Assembly (NCBI RefSeq): GCF_900007165.1
Contig: NZ_CYGY02000038.1
Location: forward strand, 1-64,000
DNA from: Paraburkholderia piptadeniae
Lineage (GTDB): Bacteria; Pseudomonadota; Gammaproteobacteria; Burkholderiales; Burkholderiaceae
Reading direction: 5' to 3'
Length of the DNA: 64,000 bases
A program made the position numbers and the translations under genes. Of the stretch, positions 8,751 to 18,018 are shown in pieces (position 1 is the stretch's first letter; each line of letters starts with the position of its first letter). The notes below the pieces were generated by a model. It was not told the DNA's origin. It saw only the letters and a list, made by a program, of their open reading frames with translations, and searched no databases.

Positions 8751-9491
8751 ATGACTAGCATCGCCGGATTCTTTCAGTGGTTGAACAGCCACTTCGGCGT
8801 CAACTTTTCGGTGTTTTACGACGCGTTCGAATGGAACACGTTTGTGCACGGCATCGCGATGACATTCATGCTTTCGATCGCGTCCATCGCCGGAAGCGTA
8901 ATGCTGGGCGCGGTTGGCGCGTTCTTCCAGCGTTCGCCTTCACGTGGGCTGCGCATGTGCGCTGACGCCTATGTGTGGGTGTTCCGCAATACTCCGCCGC
9001 TTGTGCAGCTGTATTTCTTCTACTTTGCACTGGGCCCTTTCCTCAGTCATCTGGCCGGCTCTCCCACGCCGCTACTTGGCAATATCGGATGGGCGGTGGT
9101 GTCGCTGATCCTGTTTGCCGGGGCGTTCAATGTGGAGATCTTCCGCTCCGGAATCGAGGCGGTGCCATTTTCGATGCTGGAGGCGGCCTCGTCGCTTGGG
9201 ATGAGCCATTTGCAAACCTTCAGAAAAGTGGTGATGCCGCTAGCGGTACGGATCAGTTTGCCCGCGCTCGGCAATAACCTGATCAATCTGATCAAGACGA
9301 CGACCAACGCATACGCGATCGCCGTACCCGAGCTTCTGTACGTATCGTCCCAAATATGGGCTCAAAACCTGAACACTCTGGAGATGATGCTCGTTTTGCT
9401 GGTCTTTTACCTAGGGGTTATCGGCGCCTTTGTGGTGCTGATGAACATGCTCGAAAAGTCGATTGCCGTACCTGGCTGGGGAAAAGCATGA
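8751..9491 (+). CDS. Amino acid ABC transporter permease (1)
   Basis: A 246-residue inner-membrane permease of the HisMQ type. Hydrophobic segments alternate with the EAA loop EAASSLGMSHLQTF, which docks the ATPase. ATG 8751 is preferred to ATG 8736 because GAGGAG lies just before it. Its stop overlaps the start of the second permease (ATGA), so the two should be made in equal amounts and form a heterodimeric channel. Confidence 0.88.
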   Translation: MTSIAGFFQWLNSHFGVNFSVFYDAFEWNTFVHGIAMTFMLSIASIAGSVMLGAVGAFFQRSPSRGLRMCADAYVWVFRNTPPLVQLYFFYFALGPFLSHLAGSPTPLLGNIGWAVVSLILFAGAFNVEIFRSGIEAVPFSMLEAASSLGMSHLQTFRKVVMPLAVRISLPALGNNLINLIKTTTNAYAIAVPELLYVSSQIWAQNLNTLEMMLVLLVFYLGVIGAFVVLMNMLEKSIAVPGWGKA

Positions 9492-10276
9492 GCACTCGTC
9501 ATCCGTTTTTGTCATCTTCGTCGCTGCTGCTCGGGACTGCCGCGGTGTTCGTCTCGACGTGCCCTGGTCTGGCTGTCGCGCAGGCTTCCACGGTCAGCGC
9601 GGACGGCATTGTCTGGGCCACGGTGATTCCGTGGCTCCTGGTTATCCTCAAGGGCTTTGCCTTCGACGTATTGATCAGCTTCGTCGCAATGGCCATCGGG
9701 ACTGTGCTGGGCACAGTGGCCGGTATTGGCCAGGTGTCTCACCACAAAGGGGTACGCATTGCGAGCCGGTGGATCACACAGTTCTTCCGGAACGCACCAT
9801 GGCTCGTCGTACTGTTCTTCTGCATCTATCTGATGCCGTATGAGATCAACGTATTGGGTTTGTCGGTGCCATTCCCTGCCTGGGCCAAGGGCATCGTAGG
9901 TCTTTCCTTCCCGGTGATGGGCAATGTGTCCGAAGTCGTCCGCGGCGGCATTCAGTCATTGCCTACCGGCCAATGGGAGGCAGCGGCGGCGCTCGGGCTC
10001 ACGCGCAAGCAAACGCTGCGTCTCTGCATCCTCCCGCAAGCCGTCAGGCGCATGGCCGCGCCCTGGATGAACACCTATGCAATCCTGATGATGTCTACGC
10101 CGCTCGTTTCGATCGTGGGCGTCGACGACAGCGTCAGCATGGCGAGTTCAGTACTGTCCGCACTCGCCAATCCCGCGCTGATGATGCCGGTATACGGCCT
10201 CATTCTCGTGCTCTTCTTCGCATACTGCGCACCGATCGCGATGCTGACCAAGCAACTTGAGCGTCGCTACCGATAA
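9488..10276 (+). CDS. Amino acid ABC transporter permease (2)
   Basis: 262 residues, the second HisMQ-type permease, with EAA loop EAAAALGLTRKQTL. Its N-terminus begins with a hydrophobic, signal-like segment (SSSLLLGTAAVFVSTCPG) ahead of the transport core, longer than usual for the family. It starts within the stop codon of the first permease gene. Together with the ATPase and the periplasmic binding protein it forms an importer for an acidic amino acid or amide. Confidence 0.87.
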   Translation: MSTRHPFLSSSSLLLGTAAVFVSTCPGLAVAQASTVSADGIVWATVIPWLLVILKGFAFDVLISFVAMAIGTVLGTVAGIGQVSHHKGVRIASRWITQFFRNAPWLVVLFFCIYLMPYEINVLGLSVPFPAWAKGIVGLSFPVMGNVSEVVRGGIQSLPTGQWEAAAALGLTRKQTLRLCILPQAVRRMAAPWMNTYAILMMSTPLVSIVGVDDSVSMASSVLSALANPALMMPVYGLILVLFFAYCAPIAMLTKQLERRYR

Positions 10277-10321
10277 GCCGGCGACCAGGTCAATCAAATG
10301 CAGCAAATTTTGGAGACAGAT

Positions 10322-11122
10322 ATGCTTGCCACTCAGCGAATTGAAACTACATCATCGGGCGCGCGTCCCTCACCTTCCGCCGTAGCGGAGGCTATCGTGT
10401 CGGTGCGGGATGTGAAGAAGTCCTTTGGCGCACACCAGGTGTTGCGCGGCGTGTCTCTCGAAGTAGAGAAGGGGACGGCAGCGGCTTTGATCGGTCCGTC
10501 CGGGTCTGGAAAATCAACGCTTCTGCGCTGCATCAACGGCCTGGTCGACATCGACGGAGGTGAAGTCTACGCAGCGGGACATGCCGTTCACACCCTGCAC
10601 AGCGACACGGAGCGCATCGCGCTGCGCAAGGACGTGTCCATGGTATTTCAGCAATACAACCTTTTCCCGCACATGACCGTTCTGGAAAACGTGATGCTCG
10701 CGCCACTTAACGTTCTGAAGCAGCCGAAGGGAGAGGTCGAGCACCGCGCGGTCGAACTTCTCGCGAAAGTGCGTCTCGCCGGCAAAGAAAAATCCTTTCC
10801 TGGGCAGTTGTCGGGAGGGCAGCAACAGCGTGTCGCGATCGCGCGCTCCCTTGCGATGCGGCCCGACGTGATGCTGTTCGACGAGGTGACTGCAGCGCTC
10901 GATCCTGAGACGGTAAAAGAAGTGTTGAACACGATCCGGGATCTCGTTGCAGAGGGTATGACCAGCATTCTTGTGACGCATGAGATGCGCTTCGCACGCG
11001 AGGTCGCACATCAGGTTTTTTTCACGGACAAAGGGCTTATCGTCGAATCCGGATCGCCGAAGGATTTCTTCGATGCGCCGCAGGACCCTCGCACACGCGA
11101 ATTTCTAAGCCATGTCCTGTGA
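10322..11122 (+). CDS. Amino acid ABC transporter ATP-binding protein
   Basis: A 266-residue ABC ATPase of the GlnQ/GltL type. Walker A GPSGSGKST, Q-loop FQQYNLFPHMT, signature LSGGQQQR, Walker B VMLFDE and H-loop VTHEM are all intact. The start at 10322 has GGAGA upstream; an earlier ATG at 10298 would add eight residues. It is the last gene of the operon lysR-aspA-permease-permease-ATPase. Confidence 0.9.
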   Translation: MLATQRIETTSSGARPSPSAVAEAIVSVRDVKKSFGAHQVLRGVSLEVEKGTAAALIGPSGSGKSTLLRCINGLVDIDGGEVYAAGHAVHTLHSDTERIALRKDVSMVFQQYNLFPHMTVLENVMLAPLNVLKQPKGEVEHRAVELLAKVRLAGKEKSFPGQLSGGQQQRVAIARSLAMRPDVMLFDEVTAALDPETVKEVLNTIRDLVAEGMTSILVTHEMRFAREVAHQVFFTDKGLIVESGSPKDFFDAPQDPRTREFLSHVL

Positions 11123-11379
11123 CTATGAACGCCTCGTGGCAGGAGCGCCACGCTCGCGTTTCTCGATGAGCACTCGATCGCGTATGAGGTAACAGAAGAA
11201 GCGCCGATCTGACGCGAAGACATGCTTCGGTCGACAAATCACAAGAGGACCGGAGTAAAAGCGAATGGCCGCAGCCCGATTGCGGCCCTCTCACAGCGCG
11301 CGGCGTCTGACGCCGATCTGCCCTTCGCGCTCACGGTTCACACCTTGGCAAGCGGGCGTTTTCATGCCGTATCGCCTTT
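11123..11379. other. Intergenic, hairpin only
   Basis: No gene seen. GGCCGCA at 11267-11273 and TGCGGCC at 11281-11287 form a seven-base stem that could end the ABC operon, but no T-run follows it. Confidence 0.3.
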
Positions 11380-11625
11380 TCATCGGCTCTTGGGAAAGAG
11401 GAGCATGCGGCACTCGCCGATAGCATTTAATAACCCATTCTCAAGACGCGTAGCATAGTCACGGACTCGTTCGGCTGCGAGAGGAGAAGCGAATACTTCT
11501 TCGGTTGCGGCGTGCCCGCTCGGGGCGTCGCTAACGATGCTCAGGCTATGGTTCAAAGGGTAGCACCCGCATGCGGCTTTTTGGGGGTCGACACAGATTT
11601 CCGGGCGGACTACGGTGTGACGCAC
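11380..11625 (-). CDS. Small hypothetical protein
   Basis: An 81-residue frame from a GTG. Its sequence (RPEICVDPQKAACGCYPLNH, then FASPLAAERVRDYATRLENG) has a realistic composition, with three cysteines clustered near the N-terminus and an amphipathic C-terminal helix. No named family recognised; it resembles short conserved proteins of Burkholderiales. Ribosome site weak. It stands alone, convergent to the ABC operon. Confidence 0.45.
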   Translation of the reverse strand: MRHTVVRPEICVDPQKAACGCYPLNHSLSIVSDAPSGHAATEEVFASPLAAERVRDYATRLENGLLNAIGECRMLLFPKSR

Positions 11626-11893
11626 ACTCTTGCAAGCTCGCGAAGCGCGACACGTCGCGAACGGCCCGCTCCAACAGCCTCTTTATTTCAGATTTGTTCC
11701 GTTTTTTAGGATTCGCATCACATCAAAACTCGTCCTGCAAATAATATGTAATTAGAATAGTTGCAGTTCGAGTACAAACCATAATTGATGTGATCGGCCT
11801 CCGAAAATAAAATTCCACCGGCACTACGAGAAGTAAGCGGAGGTTCTGTTAAACGCTGTTTAAAGCGCCACCCTAATCGTGCGAGGAAATCCA
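11626..11893. other. AT-rich intergenic region
   Basis: Locally AT-rich around 11690-11800, unlike the rest of the window, which suggests a promoter zone or foreign DNA. No gene recognised. Confidence 0.3.
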
Positions 11894-12094
11894 ATGTCAT
11901 TTACGAACTTGATTTCGGATCTAATACATTCTCAATCTTGGCCTGCTGTGCTCGATGAGCGTGCTAAACTCAAAGACAAGCCTGCGGTTTATGCATTGAT
12001 GCATCAGTATCCGTTCGGCCGATTGCGAGGGGAAAGCCCCCGTATGCGATACAAAATACGGAAAAAGGGATGCGTGTCAATGGGGGACGAGTGA
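11894..12094 (+). CDS. Small hypothetical protein
   Basis: A 66-residue frame beginning MSFTNLISDLIHSQSW, with a good GAGGAA ribosome site seven bases before the ATG. The C-terminus is basic (MRYKIRKKG). No family recognised. The ribosome site and non-repetitive sequence favour a real gene, but the AT-rich surroundings and isolation leave doubt. Confidence 0.4.
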   Translation: MSFTNLISDLIHSQSWPAVLDERAKLKDKPAVYALMHQYPFGRLRGESPRMRYKIRKKGCVSMGDE

Positions 12095-12125
12095 GCGTGT
12101 GGGAATCAGTCATGCGCTGCATGAA

Positions 12126-12632
12126 TCACACAAGCTTCCCGACCTTTACTGCGTCTTGTCGTGCCGCGCGCTCCTGCGCGTAGGAAGGGCTCAGTTCAGC
12201 CTTTAGATCTTCGCGTCGCAATGGCTCACCACAGGCTTGGCAAACAGTGCCAATGCCAGCATCGTGGCCGCAGGTGAGATGCGTATAGCGCACCGCGACG
12301 TCCTCGTCCGGCGACTTGTGCCACGTTTCGCCCCATTCGCGAAGAGCTAGGATGACCGGGTAGAACGCTCGCCCCATCTCCGTGAGCTCGTATTCGTAAC
12401 GAGGGGGCTTTGTCATGTAGCGCTTGCGCTCGATCATGCCGTCTGCTTCCAGCCGTTTGAGGCGGGACGAGAGCATCTGCGGTGTCGCCTGCGACTGCGC
12501 CAGCAGGCCGTCGAACCTTCGATTTCCCATGAACAGTTCGCGCACAATCAGGACAGCCCAGCGGTCGCCGATAACAGCCTGAGACCGCGCGACCGGGCAC
12601 AGCGTATCGCTCTTCTCGGACAATGCAGCCAT
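12126..12632 (-). CDS. HxlR family transcriptional regulator
   Basis: 168 residues. The HxlR winged helix occupies residues 8-105 (CPVARSQAVIGDRWAVLIVR, then QMLSSRLKRLEADGMI), with the single N-terminal cysteine that in several members senses reactive electrophiles or quinones. A C-terminal extension contains the pattern TCGHDAG...CQACGEPL, suggesting a small zinc ribbon. HxlR genes usually control a neighbouring detoxification gene, but no obvious target lies next to this one. Confidence 0.85.
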   Translation of the reverse strand: MAALSEKSDTLCPVARSQAVIGDRWAVLIVRELFMGNRRFDGLLAQSQATPQMLSSRLKRLEADGMIERKRYMTKPPRYEYELTEMGRAFYPVILALREWGETWHKSPDEDVAVRYTHLTCGHDAGIGTVCQACGEPLRREDLKAELSPSYAQERAARQDAVKVGKLV

Positions 12633-13239
12633 TCAAAACCTCGCAACGAACGTAAGTATGATAATCATAGCAATGATGGCTCGGTTCGCCCCGCAACGCA
12701 CGCGCAAGTAACTACTGACTGCGCGGCCTGCGCGGATCACGGGCTCCTGGCAGAGTACGTTCAAACTGACCGCCGATCAGGCTTTGGATAGCTCGCCGTC
12801 GGTGACACGCCAGATACCGCGAGGGTTGTTATGCCGCAACGCTTGCCGCGCCACAGCGCCCGACTGGCGACGCGGAGGAGTTCCGACAGGATCTCGGGAG
12901 TCTTGGTCTTCGTGGCTTGCCTCAAACGAAGTTGAACGTCAGACGGGCGGCGAGCGGCTCACGGGTCTTGAGGAACAGGGTCTCTTCAGGGGTGACGCAC
13001 AACGGATATTCGATTCTTCGAAGCTTCGTGCGCAATGCGGCAGCGATCAAGCACTCCAACACGTGGTCTCGGGATGGGGCATACAGTGTTAGCCACCACT
13101 CCCTCGGCAAGCGTTTTCGTCTTTTTGTTATTTTCGTGTCGGAATAAGCTAGGGAAGGGCGTGACGAATGGGCGAGACTGTTCAAGCCGGTCCGTGACCC
13201 ATCCTCTGGCGACCAAACCTGCGCCCGGAATGAATCGCG
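12633..13239. other. Intergenic, possible gene remnant
   Basis: About 600 bases without a clear gene. A minus-strand frame at about 12922-13110 reads like protein (REWWLTLYAPSRDHVLE, then EYPLCVTPEETLFLK) but has no start of its own and no recognised family, so it may be the tail of a deleted gene. Confidence 0.3.
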
Positions 13240-14124
13240 ATGCAAAACAGCACAGAAATCCCGCACCCGCAGCATCCCGACCTGGACCTGTATCCGGTCG
13301 ATCGACTGGTGGAGGTTCTGGTTGAGGACCAACTTAACGCCGCTCAGGCAGTCTGGGCAGCCCGTGCACAACTGGCCGAAGCGGTACGTCAAGCGATCCC
13401 CCGAATCGCGGCAGGGGGCCGACTGATCTACGTGGGTGCCGGCACCTCGGGACGTCTCGGATTGCTTGATGCGGTGGAGCTTTATCCAACCTTTTCGTGG
13501 CCTCGGGCTCGAGCAATCGCGCTGGTGGCCGGCGGTGCCGACGCGCTTACCGATGGAGTAGAGGGTGCCGAGGACGACGGTCAGCAGGGCGAGGTGGATC
13601 TGCTGGCTGTGCGGCCGGTAGCCAACGACGTGGTGCTCGCCATTGCTGCGTCGGGTTGTACCCCTTACGTACTTGGAGCACTGCGTGCGGCGTGCGCGAG
13701 TGGCTCACTCACGATTGGACTCGCCAATAACCCGAATGCCCCAGTGCTGGCTGCCGCACAGATCAGCATCGCGCTCGTGACCGGGCCGGAAATCATTTCG
13801 GGCAGTACGCGTCTGAAGGCCGGGACGGCGCAGAAGATTGCCCTGAACAGTTTCTCGAGCGCCTTGATGGTGGGATTGAAGAAAGTATACGGCAACCTGA
13901 TGGTTGACCTGCGACCAGTCAATGCAAAGCTGGTGCAACGTGCCATCAGCCTGACCATGCACGCGACGGGCATGTCCGAGGAAATGGCCCGCAGCACGCT
14001 TGTTTCATGCGGATATCAGGTCAAGGTGGCGATCGTGGCGCTCAAATGTGATATTGGTGCGGACGAGGCGAGGGCGCGCCTGGCGGTGGCAGGGGGCAAT
14101 GTGCGTCAGGCCCTGCGAGGGTGA
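13240..14124 (+). CDS. murQ: N-acetylmuramic acid 6-phosphate etherase
   Basis: 294 residues of the SIS-domain lyase family. MurQ cleaves the lactyl ether of MurNAc-6-phosphate to give GlcNAc-6-phosphate and D-lactate during cell-wall recycling. Visible hallmarks are YVGAGTSGRLGLLDAVEL near residue 65, the IIS-GSTRLKAGTAQK loop and the helical C-terminus. Two positions differ from the usual pattern: the sugar-phosphate loop reads AIAASGCTPYV where Arg commonly precedes Thr-Pro-Tyr, and the LDAVE motif is followed by LYPTFSW. No anmK or murR neighbour is present. A D-lactate dehydrogenase about 4 kb downstream could use its product, though a link is unproven. Confidence 0.85.
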   Translation: MQNSTEIPHPQHPDLDLYPVDRLVEVLVEDQLNAAQAVWAARAQLAEAVRQAIPRIAAGGRLIYVGAGTSGRLGLLDAVELYPTFSWPRARAIALVAGGADALTDGVEGAEDDGQQGEVDLLAVRPVANDVVLAIAASGCTPYVLGALRAACASGSLTIGLANNPNAPVLAAAQISIALVTGPEIISGSTRLKAGTAQKIALNSFSSALMVGLKKVYGNLMVDLRPVNAKLVQRAISLTMHATGMSEEMARSTLVSCGYQVKVAIVALKCDIGADEARARLAVAGGNVRQALRG

Positions 14125-14496
14125 CAAAAACCGAAGGCCGGCGTTGGCAGGTAAATCATCCGAAACGTCGAGCTTCAGTGTGTCAGTAAGTCTAAGAAAC
14201 CTCGACCTCCGACAACGGCAAAAAGTGACCTCTGGTAACGGATGGCGCTTGTCGGGTCGACTGCGGAAGTTCGGCACGGCAACGGGAACGATAATGAAGC
14301 AACGTGGCCGCTGCTGCTGATCGCGCGCGTATCGGGTCTAGACGCGTGTCGATGAGGCGAGGTGCGAAGGTGTGGTGAGAACACGGAATCACGAAATGTC
14401 GCGCGCGCTGCCGAGGAACGCGGCGGTTTTGCTGCGGTGCCGGATGAGGCTCACGCTCTGGCGGTTGAGCGAGCCTACATTACATCGATCGGCACA
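14125..14496. other. Intergenic, no gene seen
   Basis: About 370 bases between convergent genes. No gene or clear terminator recognised. Confidence 0.35.
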
Positions 14497-15408
14497 TCAT
14501 TGCCGTAGTTCATCGATGCGGAGACGATAGCTTCGTAGCAGACAGGCTTTATCGCCACACACGTTGCGAGAATTGCGAAGCCATGCTCGTTGATCCGCTC
14601 GTAATCGCGTCCTGTTAGCCGATCCTTTTATCTTTTGATGATAGATTTCTGCCAATGCTTTATCGACACGGGCAAGTTCCGCATCCCCGCAAATAAGCTG
14701 CGCTTGAACAGATATGAGCTTGCTGCAATCAAAACTATGCATCAACGCAGCCTTCGTCTGGTATCGAGTTTCCAGTAGCCCTGGCTTGCATAGCCCCTGC
14801 AGCGACTTGCAGGCGACGTTGCGCCCGACCCACGCCATGTCTTGCGCACCATATTGCTTGACGAAACGATTGATGCCTGCATGGCTTACGCCCCTTTGCA
14901 TTGCGTTCGCCGCGATTATTTCGTTGCAAAGCGAGTCCTCGGCGTGGGTTCGTCCATCGCGCCGGTAACAACTGTGAAAACCGAGCAGCCCGGAACCGAC
15001 AACGCTTCGGCGTTCTCCGGAAGCGAACAGGATCGAAGCGCAAGCGGACGCGCATTTGGCATTATCTGGAACCGTTGTATAGACCCGTACCCTATCCATT
15101 GCATCGACGACCCGGAAAGCGGCCTCAACGTTCCCTCCTGGGCTATTTAAAACAAGGACAACGAGTCCTTCTTCATCGCGGTCAGCCATTTTGGCGACTG
15201 CGAGAAACTTCTCTGCGTCACCTTCCTGAACCTTCCCTTCCCCGATAACCATCTTTAACTCAAGTTGAGGTTGGTAGTAGATCTTGAAGTCCATCCCGAG
15301 CGCCAGACCGGGAAACATAAGCACAGTGAAAAAAAGCCAGGAAAGCATCCGTTGAATCAAACCCGGCGCCGGCGCGTCCTTGGGCGGTGGGTGCCCAGTG
15401 CTGCGCAT
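14497..15408 (-). CDS. ClpP/crotonase-fold protein fused to LprI-like (DUF1311) domain
   Basis: 303 residues. A hydrophobic segment (LSWLFFTVLMFPGLALG, residues 22-38) acts as signal peptide or anchor after an unusually long N-terminal tail; GAGGAGAAG supports the start at 15408. Residues 60-200 resemble periplasmic ClpP-fold proteins: VLNSPGGNVEAA (oxyanion loop) and CASACASILFASGERR with the candidate nucleophilic serine. Residues 225-303 match the lysozyme-inhibitor LprI/DUF1311 pattern (FDCSKLISVQAQLICGDAEL, paired cysteines). It is probably an exported protease-like protein; whether it is catalytic is unknown. Confidence 0.75.
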   Translation of the reverse strand: MRSTGHPPPKDAPAPGLIQRMLSWLFFTVLMFPGLALGMDFKIYYQPQLELKMVIGEGKVQEGDAEKFLAVAKMADRDEEGLVVLVLNSPGGNVEAAFRVVDAMDRVRVYTTVPDNAKCASACASILFASGERRSVVGSGLLGFHSCYRRDGRTHAEDSLCNEIIAANAMQRGVSHAGINRFVKQYGAQDMAWVGRNVACKSLQGLCKPGLLETRYQTKAALMHSFDCSKLISVQAQLICGDAELARVDKALAEIYHQKIKGSANRTRLRADQRAWLRNSRNVCGDKACLLRSYRLRIDELRQ

Positions 15409-15460
15409 ACACTTCTCCTCGGAATTTCACTGGCTCTCTGCAAGCTCACACCCTACCGCA

Positions 15461-15667
15461 CTATCCGCGAAAGTGCGCGGAACCACCGCACTCGGGGCAG
15501 TGTACTTCGGCGGGAACACCAGAGGCCTCGGCATAAGCAATGCCGACGGGCGCCAGCATGGTGGTCAATACGAGCCCCGCTGTCAGGTCGCTAGGCAACC
15601 AGGTCGCCTGATACATTCGCAGGTTCATTAATCGGCAAGTTCTGTTTTTATCAAACGAAACAATCAC
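15461..15667 (-). pseudogene. N-terminal stub of SulP family anion transporter
   Basis: About 68 codons. The piece WLPSDLTAGLVLTTMLAPVG followed by IAYAEASGVPA is the first transmembrane helix region of SulP/SLC26 sulfate permeases. Intact members exceed 480 residues; here the frame continues into unrelated sequence and stops, so nearly the whole carrier is missing. Confidence 0.65.
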
Positions 15668-16052
15668 GACTATTATTCGGCGCGTCGGTACACTCAGTAT
15701 TTGCGCATCAAAAAGCGCGATGAATGTTCTAACATCATATTGAGTCGACGCCGCAATCCGCTACAAACCCATTTGCAATTGCCACCAGTCCCGACACGGC
15801 CGATTAGTCGGGACTCTGTCCTTCTGTCTGAAGGACCGGCCATGTCCCTGTGGAACCAACGACGAGCCAATGTTTCGGGCAGTCGACAAAAGCGGGAGCT
15901 GTCTGCATCGCGTTCGCCAGTTTCGCATCTTAAAAGGTCTTCCATGAGGCGCGACACGTGCCGTCGCCCCGGATCGACTTGCGAGATTCCTACCGCTAAT
16001 TCAGTGGACCGAATAGACTAGGTGAGAGCACGCCACCACACAGGGGGCTCTT
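15668..16052. other. Intergenic, no gene recognised
   Basis: Frames on both strands have shadow-like composition. It probably carries the promoter of the following glycine-zipper gene. Confidence 0.3.
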
Positions 16053-16523
16053 ATGAACGCCTTAAGGATTTACCACATTAGCGCTATCGCGGCGCTGCTG
16101 TGTTGCCAGGCTCTTGCGCAAGCGCAGCCTGTCGCGTATCCGGCCAAAGGCCAAAGCGCACAGAAACAGCAGCAGGACGAGGGACAGTGTGCTTCGTGGG
16201 CCAAGTCGAAAACCGGCATTGATCCGACGGCTGTCGCCGCAACGCCTCCGCCTCCGTCCGGACCTGCGGTAGGCGGCGGAGAACGGGTTGGCGGCGCCGC
16301 TCGAGGCGCGGCGGGTGGCGCCGTCATCGGTGCGATTGCGGGCGACGCAGGTAAGGGCGCCGCCGTTGGCGCGGTCGCAGGAACGATGGGTGGCGGGATG
16401 CGTGCGCGCCAGAACCAGCGGAACGCGCAGGCAAACGCTGAGGCGCAGAAACAGAACGCCATGGGCGCATGGAACCAGGCCTATTCTGCCTGTATGAGCG
16501 GACGTGGATACACCATGCACTGA
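16053..16523 (+). CDS. Glycine-zipper family exported protein
   Basis: 156 residues with a signal peptide (ISAIAALLCCQALAQAQ). The centre, residues about 70-115, is a glycine zipper (GGAARGAAGGAVIGAIAG, then GKGAAVGAVAGTMGGGM), a small-residue pattern that inserts in or packs on membranes. The C-terminus ends AYSACMSGRGYTMH, with a cysteine that may pair with the one in GQCASWA. Such proteins are abundant outer-membrane or periplasmic components in Burkholderiales, and their role is structural or unknown. GGGGG precedes the ATG. Confidence 0.8.
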   Translation: MNALRIYHISAIAALLCCQALAQAQPVAYPAKGQSAQKQQQDEGQCASWAKSKTGIDPTAVAATPPPPSGPAVGGGERVGGAARGAAGGAVIGAIAGDAGKGAAVGAVAGTMGGGMRARQNQRNAQANAEAQKQNAMGAWNQAYSACMSGRGYTMH

Positions 16524-16672
16524 GCCGCAAGTAACGGAGGCACACAAGCCTTGATAGGTGGTCCGGGGCCTCCCAGACGACCGTAATGCGGACACCGCTT
16601 TGTCCACGTGCGCTGGACGTCGTGCTGCAGACGCCCCCACCGGGCTCGGCGTAGCTTGTTTCCGGGCGGCCC

Positions 16673-17299
16673 ATGACGAATCCACTACGCCGTTTGCGTC
16701 AGATCGTAGATGCACTCTGCGCGGGGTGCCTGTTACTCGCCTTCAACGCATGTGCAAACAGTGCTCCGTCGTCTACGCGTGCTGATGACGCGTCGTTGCG
16801 CGCCCGTGCCGTGACGGCGGAAAGTCACGGTGTACGGGTGAGCGCTGCCGTGCTGAGTGCCGACGACGACGAGCGCATGTTCGGCACCAACCTGAACATA
16901 GCCGACGTGCAACCGGTCTGGGTCGAGGTGACGAACAGAACCTTGCTTTACTTATGGATGTTCCGCACCGAAAACGGCGAGGGTTATTACTTGCCGTTCG
17001 AGTCCGCGTGGCCAGTACATACGCGACCCGGCGGTGCAGCGAAAGTGCACATCGACGACCGCTTCTATAAAGCGTCCTTCAAGAATCCGATTCCGCCGGG
17101 CGGCACCCATGTAGGAATCCTTTTCACTAACCGGGTTGAAGGACTCAAATTCTGCAATATCGATCTGTCCGGTGATACCGAGGTCTTTCATTTCTCGCTC
17201 TTTTTGCCTGTGCCGGACGACGACGAAAATTTCGAAAAAATCCGCTTTCTTGACACTGGAGGCGGCTCTTCAGTGAAGACTATCCCCGAAATCCGGTGA
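16673..17299 (+). CDS. Putative lipoprotein of unknown function
   Basis: 208 residues. The N-terminus LCAGCLLLAFNAC looks like a lipoprotein signal with Cys as lipidation residue. The body is beta-rich (VQPVWVEVTNRTLLYLW, then YYLPFESAW, ASFKNPIPPGGTHVGILFTN). From memory this resembles the N-terminal part of larger lipoproteins in which an LssY-type C-terminal domain follows; here the protein ends after DTGGGSSVKTIPEIR, so it may be a truncated member. No catalytic motif visible. Confidence 0.6.
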   Translation: MTNPLRRLRQIVDALCAGCLLLAFNACANSAPSSTRADDASLRARAVTAESHGVRVSAAVLSADDDERMFGTNLNIADVQPVWVEVTNRTLLYLWMFRTENGEGYYLPFESAWPVHTRPGGAAKVHIDDRFYKASFKNPIPPGGTHVGILFTNRVEGLKFCNIDLSGDTEVFHFSLFLPVPDDDENFEKIRFLDTGGGSSVKTIPEIR

Positions 17300-18018
17300 A
17301 GATCATCCCCGCAATCGCTGCGGCGGAGTGTGCCGAAATCCTATGTCTGCCAAAACGGCACTCGCCCGGTTCTGTCGATCAGGCGGGCTTTTCTCGAAAG
17401 GCCAGATGAGGCAAAGGCCAAAAACGCCCGCAGGAAGCTGGCGTTAATCCGCCCGTCACCTACGCAAGTTAAAGCCATTGAAGGGCGGTTACCCACAGCC
17501 CCAAACCACGTACCGCCTGAACTGAGAATTCGATTTGTGTGCACTCTATTTTTCGACCGAAACGGCCGCGCGGACAGTAAAGATCGCGGCGATATTTCCG
17601 AATAACCGAATGCGATCGAATGACCATAGATCCTCGACCTCTGAAGCCGCCGCGGGTCTGGTGGCGGATCCAACGAAGATTGAAAGATGGGGCGCCTGAT
17701 TATTTCTCGCATACCGGTCCTGGGAAACCGACCATATGTGGGAGGCTGGAATGACCGCAGCGGCTGAGATGCCTGGACAGGGCGTCTGGCGGGTTTCGTT
17801 GAGGTTTGTTGGACGCTTGACATTACGCGTAACCATGCACTAAGCGCGCGGCCGTTGGACCAAGGTCCCATATCATCCCGCGCGCGCATGATCTAGTCTT
17901 TCCAGTGACCACCCTCTGCCCCGAAATTCCCACGACACTCTCACGCTGCCTGTGCGCGGGCGTGACGCCCGCCGTGGTTCTGGCTTTATCGCGATTATCC
18001 GGAGATTGGAGGCACGCC
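17300..18018. other. Long intergenic region
   Basis: About 720 bases. Several frames are open but all have Arg/Ser/Pro-rich shadow composition, and no family motif was found. It probably includes the promoter of the D-lactate dehydrogenase gene. Nothing further seen. Confidence 0.35.

Noticed and set aside
12922..13392. Minus-strand frame with protein-like end before murQ
   Set aside because: No start, no recognised family, and its first half is antisense to murQ; noted only as a possible remnant.
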